Positions 48,624 through 58,248 of a DNA stretch of 64,000 nucleotides are shown here, piece after piece (within the stretch, counting starts at the first letter, position 1; every line of letters starts with the position of its first letter). The translations under genes were made by a program, and so were the position numbers. The notes below the pieces were generated by a model, which saw nothing but the letters and a program-made list of their open reading frames with translations, was not told where the DNA came from and made no database searches. The DNA is taken from contig NZ_SHKY01000001.1 in NCBI RefSeq assembly GCF_004217545.1, positions 3,224,001-3,288,000 on the forward strand, in the 5' to 3' direction. Source of the stretch: Krasilnikovia cinnamomea (GTDB lineage: Bacteria > Actinomycetota > Actinomycetes > Mycobacteriales > Micromonosporaceae).

Positions 48624-48979
48624 GTCGTCACCCCATCGCTGCCGTTGCTCTGCTCGCCGGACTGCGGCCGGCGTGCCACCCAGTGCCCGCGCCCGTGAGG
48701 GCGGATGTGCTTGTCGGCGGCGCCGGTCCATCCCGGCGCGCCGGCCACCACCAGGGCGACGGCCGCGGCCACGATCTGGACTAGCAGCTCGGCCAGCCGC
48801 AACCGCGAGGCGTCCAGCCCGGCGAGCCGGGCCAGCACCGTGGCGGCCAGCGCGGCCGCCACACCCACGGAGATCAGCACCCACACCGGAATGCGACGAC
48901 GATCCCCTAGTGCCAACGCTGCGGCCGCACCGAGGACACCGCCGATGACCAGCGCCGCAGTGATACTGGTGATCGTCAT
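48620..48979 (-). CDS. Small three-helix membrane protein (GlsB/YeaQ/YmgE-like topology)
   Basis: 119 residues with three hydrophobic helices (ITAALVIGGVLGAAAALALG, VWVLISVGVAAALAATVLA, LVQIVAAAVALVVAGAPGW) and a polar tail. The layout is that of the stress-induced GlsB/YeaQ/YmgE family, but the sequence match is weak. Coupled to the STAS gene. Confidence 0.55.
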   Translation of the reverse strand: MTITSITAALVIGGVLGAAAALALGDRRRIPVWVLISVGVAAALAATVLARLAGLDASRLRLAELLVQIVAAAVALVVAGAPGWTGAADKHIRPHGRGHWVARRPQSGEQSNGSDGVTT

Positions 48980-49322
48980 CGCACGCTCCCTGCCGACATG
49001 AGCAGCCGCGCGACGCGAGCGCCGTGCCCGCGTCAGCGGCCCTTGCCTGCAGGTCAGCGTCGTGGCCGGTTATCGCGACGGCTACCCGGAGCCATGACGA
49101 TCCTGTGACATCTCGCCCGCCGACTGACAGAGATGATGTTGGTGAGCACCTCCCGCCGGGGGGGGCTGACCCACCGACTGACAGGTCCGACCGTCACGCA
49201 ACCGTCACGAACTCGCGGACTGGCCTCCATGAACGCCACGCACGCTGGGAGCACCCGACACCGAGATTCGACGCTGTCGACCGACAGGGAGGGTAAGTCG
49301 ATGATGTGGGCCTGGCCAGGCG

Positions 49323-49637
49323 ATGAGTTCCCCCCACGCCGCAGGCGACCCGGATACCCGCATCGCGTGGCAGATCGTGGACCGCCTCGGCGAACACCCG
49401 CAGTGGCGACACCAGCACGTCACCGTCGAGGTACAGAACCGCGTGCTGATTCTCACCGGCACCGTGGACTCGCCGGACACCCGCGACGCCCTCACCGCAT
49501 CCGCACGAACGGTCCACGGGGTACGAGACGTCTGCAACATGCTCGACGTTTCCGGCACGCAAGACCAACGAGGCCAGTTCGGGCCGTCCGGATGGGCCAC
49601 CGAGAATTACGGGCAACAGTTCTACGCAGGCGCTTAG
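49323..49637 (+). CDS. BON-domain protein, probably missing its true N-terminus
   Basis: 104 residues from ATG 49323. The BON domain is DPDTRIAWQIVDRLGEHPQWRHQHVTVEVQNRVLILTGTVDSPDTRDALTASARTVHGVRDVCNML, a fold that binds phospholipids or accompanies osmotic-stress proteins. The ribosome site before 49323 is poor. A good site (agggaggg) instead precedes ATG 49301, whose frame (MMWAWPGDEFPP) meets the BON frame if the six-C run at 49330-49335 had five Cs. The gene is therefore either frameshifted or the run is miscounted. Confidence 0.75.
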   Translation: MSSPHAAGDPDTRIAWQIVDRLGEHPQWRHQHVTVEVQNRVLILTGTVDSPDTRDALTASARTVHGVRDVCNMLDVSGTQDQRGQFGPSGWATENYGQQFYAGA

Positions 49638-49652
49638 TTACGCCTGAACCGA

Positions 49653-50651
49653 TCAGGGTTCGGCTGGCTCGTCGGGTTCGCCGATGGTGATCACGACTGC
49701 GCCCTGTCGCTGTTCGGTTTCGACTCGGCGGTGGGCGGCGACCGCCTGCGACATTGGGTAGATCCGGTCGACGATTGATTGGATCTTCTGGGCTTCGATC
49801 ATCTCGGTGATCGTTGCCAGGGCCTGTTTCGTCTCGGGGGCGAAGGCCACGGTGACGGTCTTGTCGGTGAGCCGGGTGGTCAGCGCCGACCGGAGGAGCA
49901 CCGAGAGGCGGGGGTTGCCGTTGAGGTAGCGTCCGCCCGGTTGCAGCATGCCGATGAGACGGCGGTAGGGGCTGCCGGGGACCATGTCGAAGATGACGTC
50001 GAACGTGCGGCCGGTGGTGGTGACATCGTCGATGGTGTAGTCGATGAAGTCGTCTGCCCCGAGGCGGCGGACGAGGTCTTGCTTGATGCCATGGTCGACC
50101 GCGGTGACCTGTGCGCCCATCGAGTGTGCGAGTTGGATGGCATGGGCGCCGATGCTGCCGCCGGCCCCGTTGATCAGCACCTGCTCCCCAGGCTTGATGC
50201 TCGCGCGCTGCACGAAGTGCAGGGCGTTGAGCCCACCGAGCGGGACGGCGGCGGCCTCGGCGAACGTCATGTTCCGTGGCTTGCACGCGATGGCGGCGTC
50301 CTCGGGAAGGACGATGTACTCGCCGTAGGCGCCCAGACGCAGGCCGGCGGAACCGTACACCCGATCGCCGGGGGCGAAGGAGGTGACCCGCCCGCCCACC
50401 GACACGACCTCACCGGCGAAGTAGCCGCCCAGGATGCGACGTCTCGGCCGGGTGATGCCGAATGCGATCCGCAGCGGCAACCAGAGCCATCTCACGGCGT
50501 AGCGGAAGCTCCTGAGCTCGCAGTCGGACTTGGTCGCCTCGGCCGCCCGCACCTTGATCAGGATTTGCCGGTCACCCGCGGCCGGCGTCGGCACGTCCGC
50601 CAGGTGCAGGACGTCCGGCCCTCCATAGCGGGTGTAGACGATGGCTTTCAC
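49653..50651 (-). CDS. Zinc-less quinone-oxidoreductase-like NAD(P)-dependent dehydrogenase
   Basis: About 332 residues from GTG 50651 (MKAIVYTRYGGPDVLHLADVPTP). It has the MDR fold: GGYFAGEVVSVGGRV, the coenzyme motif LINGAGGSIGAHAIQLAHSMGAQVTAVD, and the YLNGNPR and MSQAVAAHRRVETEQRQGAVVI elements near the end. No catalytic or structural zinc ligands are present, so it belongs with quinone/enoyl reductases. Ribosome site weak. Product role unknown. Confidence 0.87.
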   Translation of the reverse strand: MKAIVYTRYGGPDVLHLADVPTPAAGDRQILIKVRAAEATKSDCELRSFRYAVRWLWLPLRIAFGITRPRRRILGGYFAGEVVSVGGRVTSFAPGDRVYGSAGLRLGAYGEYIVLPEDAAIACKPRNMTFAEAAAVPLGGLNALHFVQRASIKPGEQVLINGAGGSIGAHAIQLAHSMGAQVTAVDHGIKQDLVRRLGADDFIDYTIDDVTTTGRTFDVIFDMVPGSPYRRLIGMLQPGGRYLNGNPRLSVLLRSALTTRLTDKTVTVAFAPETKQALATITEMIEAQKIQSIVDRIYPMSQAVAAHRRVETEQRQGAVVITIGEPDEPAEP

Positions 50652-51241
50652 GAAGCCATCGGATCTGCCGGTGGCCGCGCTGTCAACCGACGCGCCAGAG
50701 TCCCACCCGGTCCGTGCCAGGCTGGCGGAAACCGAACGTGCCGCGCTACCGCGCAGGTCAATGCCGCGCCCTACCGGCGGCAGATCTAGGCGCAAGTGTG
50801 AGCTGGCCGGCCCCGATATGGACGAGCGATGCGAGCGAGGTACACGCGTCGCTGCTTGCGCGGCGGCAAGGATGGCCGCGGCTTCGGGCGGCATAGCCCT
50901 GGCAGCGGCGTCGTAGGCGCCAGGATTGCCCAGTGGTCCTGCTCGAGCACGGGCCCAGGTCCGTTGTCGTTAACCAAAGTTCAGGCATCTCCTATTGCGA
51001 CCAGCTCACCTGTGAGAGGCGGTGCGCTCTCGGGGGTGCGATGATCGACGTGCGATCGGGAGCCGGCATGCCCCGGGATCTTCGTGGTCTGTTCGCCGGT
51101 GACGCGTTCGACCGTTGCGGGCGCCAGGCCGCCGCACCGGGCGGAGCAGGCGAAGGTCGACGTTCGGTCGGCTCGCGGTTCCTGCTGACGGCATCGGTGG
51201 GGAAGAGGCTGATCACCCGCAACCTCCGGTCGCGGCTGCGC
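50652..51241. other. Gene-free stretch upstream of NYN-LOTUS copy 2
   Basis: About 590 bases with no reading frame that looks coding on either strand; no palindrome of the ATTGGCA type. Confidence 0.5.
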
Positions 51242-52321
51242 TCAGGTATCCGCTTTGGTGGTTAGCAGGTAGTCCTCGGCGTCGGCGTTCCACGTCAGGT
51301 CGACGGCTCCGCTGGTCGCCGCAGCCCGGCTGAACTGCAGGAAGCTGCGGTAGCCGAGCTTCTTCTCGCTGAAGTCGGGCCGTACCTTCCGTAGCTGGTT
51401 CTTCAGGCCGGACAGCGCCACCGGGCTGCCGCTGCCCGCCAGATCGAGGACCACCGAGCGCAGCAGGCCGAACGCCTCCTCCCGGTCCCCATGCTCGGGC
51501 AGCGTCACATCGGGGTCGCCCTTAGCGGGGCCTTCCGACAGCTCCACCACGTTCTGCTCGGCGAGGTGGCGCAGCAGTTCACCGAAGGCGCGGAACCCGT
51601 AGTCCGCCTCGTTGAAGGTGGGGTCTTTACGGAGCAGAGTGCGCTTGATCATGGAGGCCGCTACCGCCCCGCTGGCGCTGCGCTGCAGGCCGGCCACCGT
51701 CTGCGCGACGAGGACGGCGAGCGCGTCCACGTCGCGTGCCGGTGCCTCGGCGACCGGCTGCGGTTCGGGCTCCCGCTCCCTCGGCTGCGGCTCTGCCTCC
51801 GGGGTCCTGGCCGGACGAGCACGCCGGGGACGCGTGGGCGGGATCTCGACACCTTCCAGACGGTCGTAGAAGAGAAACTCGTCGCAGGCCGGCGGTAGCA
51901 GCGCCGACGTCGTCCGCTCGACGCCCACGCCGATGACCCGCTTGTTCAGCTCGCGAAGTTTGTGGACCAGCGGAGTGAAGTCACTGTCGCCGGTGCCGAA
52001 CACGAACGTGGAGATGTAGTCGCGCTCGAAGGCGAGCTCCAGCGCGTCCACGGCCATCTTGATGTCGGCGGCGTTCTTGCGCGAAGCCCCCATGCGCTGC
52101 GGGATGTCGATCAGCTCGACGTGCCCGCGGGTAAGCATCCGGCGATCCTCGTCGAAGTACGACCAGTCGGCGTATGCCCGGCGCACGACCACTCGCCCCC
52201 GCTCGGCGAGCGCATCGGCGATGGGCCGTAACTCGAAGGTCATGCCGCCGAGGTGGTCCCGCGCTCCCAAGGCAAGATTCTCGTAGTCGAGGAACAGGGC
52301 GATGCGCTCTTCGTGATCCAC
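51242..52321 (-). CDS. NYN-domain RNase-like protein with two LOTUS/OST-HTH domains (copy 2)
   Basis: 359 residues from GTG 52321, with the same layout as copy 1 at 38545: NYN domain ([25 protein letters not shown]), Pro/Glu linker, two LOTUS domains. Changes concentrate in the linker and the C-terminal quarter, so the nuclease domain is under strong constraint. It lacks the ATTGGCA palindrome that precedes copy 1, so regulation may differ. Both copies are convertible by recombination in principle. Confidence 0.85.
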   Translation of the reverse strand: MDHEERIALFLDYENLALGARDHLGGMTFELRPIADALAERGRVVVRRAYADWSYFDEDRRMLTRGHVELIDIPQRMGASRKNAADIKMAVDALELAFERDYISTFVFGTGDSDFTPLVHKLRELNKRVIGVGVERTTSALLPPACDEFLFYDRLEGVEIPPTRPRRARPARTPEAEPQPREREPEPQPVAEAPARDVDALAVLVAQTVAGLQRSASGAVAASMIKRTLLRKDPTFNEADYGFRAFGELLRHLAEQNVVELSEGPAKGDPDVTLPEHGDREEAFGLLRSVVLDLAGSGSPVALSGLKNQLRKVRPDFSEKKLGYRSFLQFSRAAATSGAVDLTWNADAEDYLLTTKADT

Positions 52322-52865
52322 ACGGTGCAGCGTACGCCTGGGCCTGCCAGCGGGCCCCCCCCCGGAAAGGTGGCGGTCCACACCGCGCGAACGCCGAATT
52401 GACCGGGTCACGTGCGAACGCAAGGTGAGAACGAGCAGGCGGCAGCCCCGCCGTCGGTGCGCTTCGCCCGTTGCGCCACCCAGGGCGCCGAACGGGAACG
52501 GTGCTGTCGCGACGCCGGTCTCGTTATGCGACGCGCGCGGACTCGGTGCCCGCGGTGGACGGGACCGGCCGGACCATGAACGGGTAGCGAAGTCGGCGCA
52601 TCGCCGCGACGCCGTCGTCGACAGCCAGTTTGGGCTTGTCGGCGTTTCCGATGGCACGTGCCTCGGACGGCGCCCGGAACAGGATCGCGTGCTCGTGGTG
52701 GGGTTTCAATCAACATCCTCACAATTTGGTTGGTCGGGGGTAGGCGGGGCCACCGCAGCCGGCGGCTGCCTGGAACCCGGTCATCGTGGGTAACACCGGT
52801 CGAATTCTTCATCGGTCGGCCCAGCGGCCCGCTGAACCAGTAGGCCAATGGACCATCAAGTCCAT
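52322..52865. other. Region with one doubtful small frame
   Basis: A minus-strand frame of about 61 residues (52524-52709, MKPHHEHAILFRAPSEARA) starts with TTG after gagga, but nothing else supports it. No recognised gene. Confidence 0.35.
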
Positions 52866-52979
52866 TCAGAATGGACGGATGCTCGCGGCTTGGGGTCTCC
52901 TCGGACCCTGGGTGACCTCGAACTCGACGCTCTGGTTCTCCCCGACGCTACGGCCGCGACGAACTCTGTCCGCAGGTGC
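52866..52979 (-). pseudogene. Half of a cold-shock protein gene
   Basis: The frame reads SVGENQSVEFEVTQGPRRPQAASIRPF, matching the C-terminal half of the intact CspA at 53277 ([27 protein letters not shown]). The N-terminal half with the RNP motifs is not present upstream. The DNA similarity is visible over about 110 bases, so this is a decayed second copy. Confidence 0.75.
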
Positions 52980-53227
52980 GGGGCGGTGGCTACCGACAAT
53001 GACCCGGACAGCCGGGCAAGCAGGACTCTGCCCAGGTGAAGGAAGGCACACCAGATCGGCAGCATACGTCCATCCTCACGGCCAATGCCGCGACGGGCCA
53101 CTCCAACGAACGTGCGGGATAGCACCGAGCGCTGAAGAGCGAAGCCGTGTTCAAGCGTGGTCGTGTCCTGGCCGAGGGAAGCCGTTGGGGATGATCTTCG
53201 GGATGTGTAGTGCCCACTGAAACGCCG

Positions 53228-53261
53228 AACGGCGGTCCGCTGAATCAGTCGGGCCGCCGTT
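53228..53261 (-). terminator. Terminator of the cold-shock gene
   Basis: A 12-bp stem with one mismatch (aacggcggtccg / cgggccgccgtt) and a ten-base loop lies 16 bases beyond the CspA stop. Confidence 0.75.
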
Positions 53262-53276
53262 GGCAGTGCGTGTGGA

Positions 53277-53480
53277 TCAGAGCGGGCGGATGTTCTCCGC
53301 CTGCGGACCCTTGTTTCCCTGAGTGATGTCGAACTCCACCTTCTGGTTCTCATCGAGGCTGCGGTAGCCGCTCGTCGAGATCGAGGAGAAGTGGGCGAAG
53401 ACGTCGGCACCGCCGCCATCCGGGGTGATGAAGCCGAATCCCTTTTCGCCGTTGAACCATTTCACGGTACCTGTAGTCAT
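53277..53480 (-). CDS. cspA: Cold-shock protein CspA family
   Basis: 67 residues from ATG 53480. The RNA-binding motifs [12 protein letters not shown] (RNP1) and DVFAHFSSI (RNP2) are intact, as is the C-terminal [11 protein letters not shown]. The protein melts RNA secondary structure and is an antiterminator in the cold. The leader contains a terminator-like hairpin (53570-53609), and a decayed half-copy lies 300 bases downstream. Confidence 0.95.
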   Translation of the reverse strand: MTTGTVKWFNGEKGFGFITPDGGGADVFAHFSSISTSGYRSLDENQKVEFDITQGNKGPQAENIRPL

Positions 53481-53569
53481 GTCTGCTCCTTCGCAGGCTG
53501 TCGGAGGCCGCACGGTGCGGCCTCTCGTGCCGCCGCGTTGATCACCCGCGCCGGAATCGACACGAAACG

Positions 53570-53609
53570 AAAAAGCGCCTGGACGGGACTTGGATGACCC
53601 ATCAGGCGC
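53570..53609 (-). promoter_or_regulatory. Terminator-like hairpin in the cspA leader
   Basis: Read on the minus strand a 7-bp GC stem (gcgcctg / caggcgc), loop 21 bases with inner ggg/ccc pairing, is followed directly by five U. It lies about 90 bases upstream of the cspA start, so it may attenuate cspA or end a transcript entering from upstream. Confidence 0.5.
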
Positions 53610-53789
53610 CGGAAACGTCTAAGGAAATCAAACTGCAACTGACTCCAACGTAGCACAGGATTTGCGGCTTGCCCCCATGTGGGACGAATCGAGCAAGTGA
53701 GTTCACCCACGCTACCCGCGCCTGCTCGTTACCCAGATCGAAGCCGTTCAGCGGCGTGCGGGCGCGGAGTATGAGCTCCTCGTGCGGGT

Positions 53790-54341
53790 ATGTCACGACG
53801 GGGGACCGCCCGACGTCGTGGTCAGCCCTGCGCGGCGAAGACACCTGCGCTGCCACATTTGCCGGCTCAACACGTCTGCCTCGCGGTGCTGCGCCCGGAC
53901 CAGATTCTCGGACTCACCGTGGCGACCGCTCGCGCGGACAACATCGAACCTGCCGATGCACAGTGGCACGCGGAACTGGCCCCGTGGGCGGGCCGCGACC
54001 GTATCGTCGGCGCCCGCGACGACCTGAGACTGCCCATCGCTCACGGCGAGCACGACCGGGCCACGACCTTCGCCGTGCTGCACGGTGCCCGGGATGAGGA
54101 CCTGGACTGGCTTCATGCCGGCGAAGCGCTGCCCGCCGGTGCACTGGTCGCCCCCGGGCTAAAGGTGTCCATCTTGCCCTTCAGCGCACCGATCGAGCAT
54201 GTCGACGCCCGCGAGACCCTACGACGCGCGATACCCGAGCACGGCTCCGCGTACCTGATGATGCGACTGGGCCACCACGCCACCGAATCGGCCCGCTCTG
54301 CAACCCACCGAGGGCGGCCCGTCACGCCTGCATCAGCGTGA
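53790..54341 (+). pseudogene. Acg-family nitroreductase-like fragment
   Basis: The frame ends DEDLDWLHAGEALPAGALVAPGLKVSILPFSAPIEHVDARETLRRAI ... SAYLMMRLGH, which fits the C-terminal half of Acg/Rv2032-type FMN-binding proteins (full length about 330 residues). The N-terminal half and flavin residues are missing or shifted upstream, and there is no clear ribosome site. Acg belongs to the mycobacterial dormancy regulon, a point that matters beside the other stress genes. Family match moderate. Confidence 0.5.
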
Positions 54342-55487
54342 TCGGCGAATCGCGACGGTGTCACGATGACTGTCATCCAACGGGGCCGATCAGTGGATTA
54401 ACGGCCCCCCGAGTCGCGACAATGCCGAGGCAGGAGATCAACACCGTGCGAAGCCGGCCTCAGCGTGACAAGTTCGGCGAAGACCGTCATCCGAAGGCGG
54501 TCACTGGACTCGGATCACGGCCACGGCGATCCTGACAGCGGAGCTAGAGCAGTTCGAAGGCTTCCGGGGGCGTCGGGGACTTGATCTCCGCCATGGCTGC
54601 AGCCTAGCCGTCGACCCGCCGCATCGAGGAGGCGCGCGGACACGCCAGCGGCCGCTTCACCTGGAGACCCGTTCGTCTCACAGATCGCGGCGCTGCACGC
54701 GCAGGGCTGGGGGTTTCGCAGCAGACGGTGTGGCGGTGGCTTGCCGTCGCTGGCCGCGGCGCGTGGCCCCGGTGCGACGCCGTCCGCCCGGCGTCCGCCA
54801 CCAGAGGGGGAAGGAGGCGAGCGCCGGGCGAACAGCCAGCACCGGATTCCGGTCGGCAGCACGGGTGTGGACTCGCCTGCGTCGGCAAGTCGTTCCCAGT
54901 GCCCCAACACGGTGCCGTGTCCGGCATCTTTCTCATCGGCACGCGGCGACCCGGTGTGTAGGGGCGTTGCTCACGAACGTGCGACCAGTCGCCCCAAAGA
55001 GATGTGTCCGGCCGGCCCGGGTGCAGGCCCCGCGGGCCGCAACGATCAGCGCAGCGCCTCCTCCGCGCCGACTGGGTTCACGGCCTGCAGCACCACACGG
55101 GCTCGCCCAGCACCTGGAACCGGATCCGGGTCGAGGTGACCGAGGCATACAAGTCCGCGCCGGTCAGTGTCCCCCCGTAGCGCCGAGGGCACCCCGTCCG
55201 AGTTCATGTTCCCCAGCAGCGCGCCCGCGACCCCGTACGGGAACGGCCCGTCCTGCCACTGGACCGAACCGGACCACGTCAGACGTTTCCGCGCGGGGGC
55301 CGGCGAACGCAGAACGGCGTGCTGCGAGGGCGGGCCCCAATCTCCATAGTCATCACTGCGTGTGCCTGTCGCGGGCCAAACGGCAAACACGGTCCGGGCA
55401 GGGGCCCGCGTCTGCAGGCCATCGGCCCGCTGGCGCGGGCTGGCGTTCGCCGCTGGTGCGGGCGCGAGGCCGGTCCCGCCGATGCTG
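54342..55487. other. Eroded region with unassigned fragments
   Basis: No intact gene. Fragments include a transposase-like helix (GVSQQTVWRWLA near 54710-54745) and an unassigned frame (AQRLLRADWVHGLQHHTGSP at about 55045-55105). Base composition remains high-GC throughout. Confidence 0.5.
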
Positions 55488-55838
55488 TCAGGTACGGAAC
55501 TGGGCGACCTCGCCGCGGAGCCGGTCCGCTACCTGGGTGAGTTCGTCGGCGCTCTGGTGCGCTTGCTGGGAACCGGTCGAGGTGGTTTGGGCGTTGCTGG
55601 CCACCCCGGCGATGTTCTGGGTGATCTGCGCGGTGCCGTGCGCGGGTTCGCTGATCCCGCGGCCCATCTCCTGGGTGGTGGCGGTCTGTTCTTCCACCGC
55701 CCCGGCGATGGTGACCGAGTAGCCGTTGATCTTGTTGATGATGTCGTCGACCCGGGTGATCGCCGCGTCCGCGGCGGCGGTGTTGTGCCGGATGGTCTGT
55801 ACCAGGCGGGCGATGTCTTCCTGCCGTTCGTAAGCTCA
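55488..55838 (-). pseudogene. Methyl-accepting chemotaxis protein, C-terminal fragment
   Basis: An open frame of about 115 codons carries the end of the receptor signalling bundle: RQEDIARLVQTIRHNTAAADAAITRVDDIINKINGYSVTIAGAVEEQTATTQEM and SQQAHQSADELTQVADRLRGEVAQFRT. A TGA stands just upstream in frame and the sensor, membrane and hairpin-tip parts are missing. Confidence 0.75.
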
Positions 55839-55844
55839 GCATTC

Positions 55845-56035
55845 GTGCCCACCACGACGATGCCCGGACCGGCACGCGCCTTCGCCGAGAACCAGCCGGT
55901 CACTTCAACTCGATCCGGGCACTGTTCGAGGACCAACCGATCGGCAACGACATCTGGGCCGCACTGGCCTGGTGCACGGGCATCCTGGTGATCGCGTATG
56001 TGCTCGCGATGATCACCTACCGGAAGAAGGCCTGA
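55845..56035 (+). pseudogene. ABC-2 (DrrB-type) permease C-terminus, frameshifted
   Basis: Two overlapping frames combine to MPGPARAFAENQPVTS and then NSIRALFEDQPIGNDIWAALAWCTGILVIAYVLAMITYRKKA, the conserved end of DrrB-like permeases with its last membrane helix. The shift lies near 55900. It abuts the chemotaxis fragment. Confidence 0.65.
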
Positions 56036-56161
56036 CGCCCGCCTGCGACACCACCGAGGCCGTGTCACAGTAACGTTCGTTCGCGCTGGATCAGGCCGCG
56101 ATGAACCGTCGTGGCCTGCTCGTAGGCGAGGCGGTTAGTGAGTACCTCGGGCCCGGAACCG

Positions 56162-56623
56162 TCATCGGGACACCACCGGCCGCCGTCTGAATAGGCCGGC
56201 GAGCTCCACCTCGGCGCGCTGCCCCCACAGCGCGTCAAGTGAGCCAAAGCCGGACGAGTCGGGGTCCGCCGACTGGAGCGCGGCGGGCCGGCTATCCACG
56301 ACGCGCCGCTGGACGATCTCGTCGATCCACGCCATGACATCGGTGTCCGGCTCAATGTGGCATCCAGCTAGCCACCACACCTCGACGAAGGTGCCCGCGA
56401 ACACGCCCGCGACCCGATGCCGGTCCGACACCTGACCACGCAGGTCGGACAACACCAGGCCCGAGCATCGGTCGAACAACTCGGCGAACGCACCGCGGTC
56501 GTCGTCGGCGATCCGCCGGATCAGCCACCGCAGTCGCTCTGGGCTGCCGCACGGGCCGGACGACGCGCAATCGCGTGGACGGGCTGCCCGACGGAAAGGA
56601 TCGTGAGGGTTCAACGCTGGCAC
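56162..56623 (-). CDS. Short sigma-70-like (region 2) protein
   Basis: 153 residues from GTG 56623 after ggggagg. The central part (LRWLIRRIADDDRGAFAELFDRCSGLVLSDLRGQVSDRHRVAGVFAGTFVEVWWLAG) fits ECF sigma region 2, but no region 4 helix-turn-helix follows. Stand-alone region-2-like proteins occur in actinobacteria; this could also be a truncated sigma factor. Confidence 0.55.
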   Translation of the reverse strand: MPALNPHDPFRRAARPRDCASSGPCGSPERLRWLIRRIADDDRGAFAELFDRCSGLVLSDLRGQVSDRHRVAGVFAGTFVEVWWLAGCHIEPDTDVMAWIDEIVQRRVVDSRPAALQSADPDSSGFGSLDALWGQRAEVELAGLFRRRPVVSR

Positions 56624-56806
56624 CGGGACCTCCCCGGGGGGCGACGTGGGGACGTACGCCGCCGAGGTCTGAAGCGACAGTCGCGAGCACGGACTCACGC
56701 CACCCGAGACACTACGACAGCATCGACGTGCACAGTAGGGGCACCACGAACGAATGACGAGCGCCCCCCTTCGCGCGCGGTGCACGCGCGTTCGGGGCGC
56801 CGCGCA

Positions 56807-56866
56807 CACTTCGAGGCGTACATCACCTGGGCCAACATCACCCTCATGACCCGGCGGCTGACCTGC
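56807..56866 (+). pseudogene. IS5-type transposase C-terminal scar
   Basis: HFEAYITWANITLMTRRLT matches the end of IS5-family transposases (…YxxxAxIxLMxRRL). Nothing else of the element or its inverted repeats is visible. The stretch 56867-57265 has no recognised gene. Confidence 0.5.
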
Positions 56867-57265
56867 GCCAAGAGCCATCAGATCGACCCGGCCTCGTTCC
56901 TGGCCGCCGGAGCGGCGATTCCCGCCGGGCACGTCGTCGTGCTGGACCCCTCCTGGTCTGCCCGGGACTCCCGGAGCCACAGCCAGGTGCACAGTAGACG
57001 GGTGATACTGGAACCGGCGAAGACACCTGCCGTAGGGGAACCGTTCTCGCGTACGCAACCAGGCGTTGCTCCCGGCGCGCCGAAGCCCCGTCCCCTCGTG
57101 ATGGGGATGGATGGACGCCAGTCACGCGTTCCGTTGCCATCCATGGGGGCCGGGGCCCAGCGGCCTATCGTCTGCGCTGTGATGCATCGACCACCTCCTC
57201 CGTTTCTGGCCGACCGTCCAGCCCGTCCACCGTGCGTGGCCGGCGACACGGGGCGTGACCCGGCT

Positions 57266-57826
57266 TCACCGGTCACGCCCTACCGGCTCAGGCACCCGGT
57301 GCTCTGCCGGAGCAAGCCGGCCGCCGTCGGTTTCCCATGCCTCCTCGGGTGAGGTGTCGACGGCTCCTCGAAACCCTGGTGTGCTGACCGCCAGGCGGAT
57401 GCGCCGGGCCTGGACGGGGTTGGTGATGGTGGCGGCGAGGATCATCGCCGTGTCGGAGGTGCCGCTTGCGGTCTCAGGTGCGACGACGAGCAGATCGACG
57501 CGTTCGTTGTTGGCGCAGATCGCGGTCAACAGGCCGCGCGGTTGACTGGTGAAGTAGCCAAGCCGGAGAACCCTGCCGTGCATGCTGAGGCGGCGGGGAT
57601 GGTTCTCCCAGCCCGCGGCTGCCAGCACGAGTCGGGTGACCGGGCCGCGCACCTTGTCGATGGCCAGAACCAGGCCGGGTAGTTCGGCGACGGGATCGGT
57701 GCTGCGTGGCCACCAGGCGCCGTCGAGCAGGACGCGTCGGGAGCCGGTGGGTTCCAGGCGCAGCCGCGGAACGGATGGCCGCGTCACCGAGGCGACGCTC
57801 ATGTGTGCGGCAGTCGCGCCTTTCAT
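57266..57826 (-). CDS. DUF5994 family protein
   Basis: 186 residues from ATG 57826 with aaggag upstream. The opening PRLRLEPTGSRRVLLDGAWWPRSTDPVAELPGLVLAI is the DUF5994 hallmark, followed by RRLSMHGRVLRLGYFTSQPRGLLTAIC. The family is restricted to actinobacteria and has no known function. Confidence 0.85.
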   Translation of the reverse strand: MKGATAAHMSVASVTRPSVPRLRLEPTGSRRVLLDGAWWPRSTDPVAELPGLVLAIDKVRGPVTRLVLAAAGWENHPRRLSMHGRVLRLGYFTSQPRGLLTAICANNERVDLLVVAPETASGTSDTAMILAATITNPVQARRIRLAVSTPGFRGAVDTSPEEAWETDGGRLAPAEHRVPEPVGRDR

Positions 57827-57916
57827 GGTGGACTCCTTCCGGCGGCTGGTTGGCCGGGTGTGCGATGGTCCGATCTGCCGAACAGAGGTGTCAAATCCTG
57901 GGCACCATTAGCAGTG

Positions 57917-58248
57917 CTAGCGGGACAGGCGTCGTAGCTGGGCGATCCGGACGGTGCCGACCACCATGATCAGGACGCGGCAGCGATCAGCAGCGCCAAG
58001 GCCAGCGGCAGGCTGCCGCCTATTCCCCGGACGTTGGCCTGCACGCTACGGGTGTTCTGCCCGATGACGACGATCAGCGCCACAGACAGCAACGCGGCGG
58101 CGCAGATGCCCGACAAGGTCGAGCCGGCGCGAGTGCGGGGCACTCGGCCCGTCGGCGACGCCGGCCCGACCCCCTGTGGCGGCACCAATGCGGCCGTAGG
58201 GTTCAGCAGGCGTGTTTCTGGTGCGGTGCCGGTCGTTGACCATGACAT
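57917..58248 (-). pseudogene. LapA-like (DUF1049) membrane protein, frameshifted near the C-terminus
   Basis: From ATG 58248 the frame gives a polar tail and one LapA-type segment (RAGSTLSGICAAALLSVALIVVIGQNTRSVQANVRGIGGSLPLALALLIAAAS) and stops at 57970. In the next frame the expected second half continues: VLIMVVGTVRIAQLRRLSR to a TAG at 57917. One base near 57975 breaks the gene just before the left end of the transposon. Confidence 0.65.

Noticed and set aside
52850..52866. Inverted repeat tggac-N6-gtcca near the csp remnant
   Set aside because: Five-base arms are expected by chance in high-GC DNA and no gene start is suitably placed.
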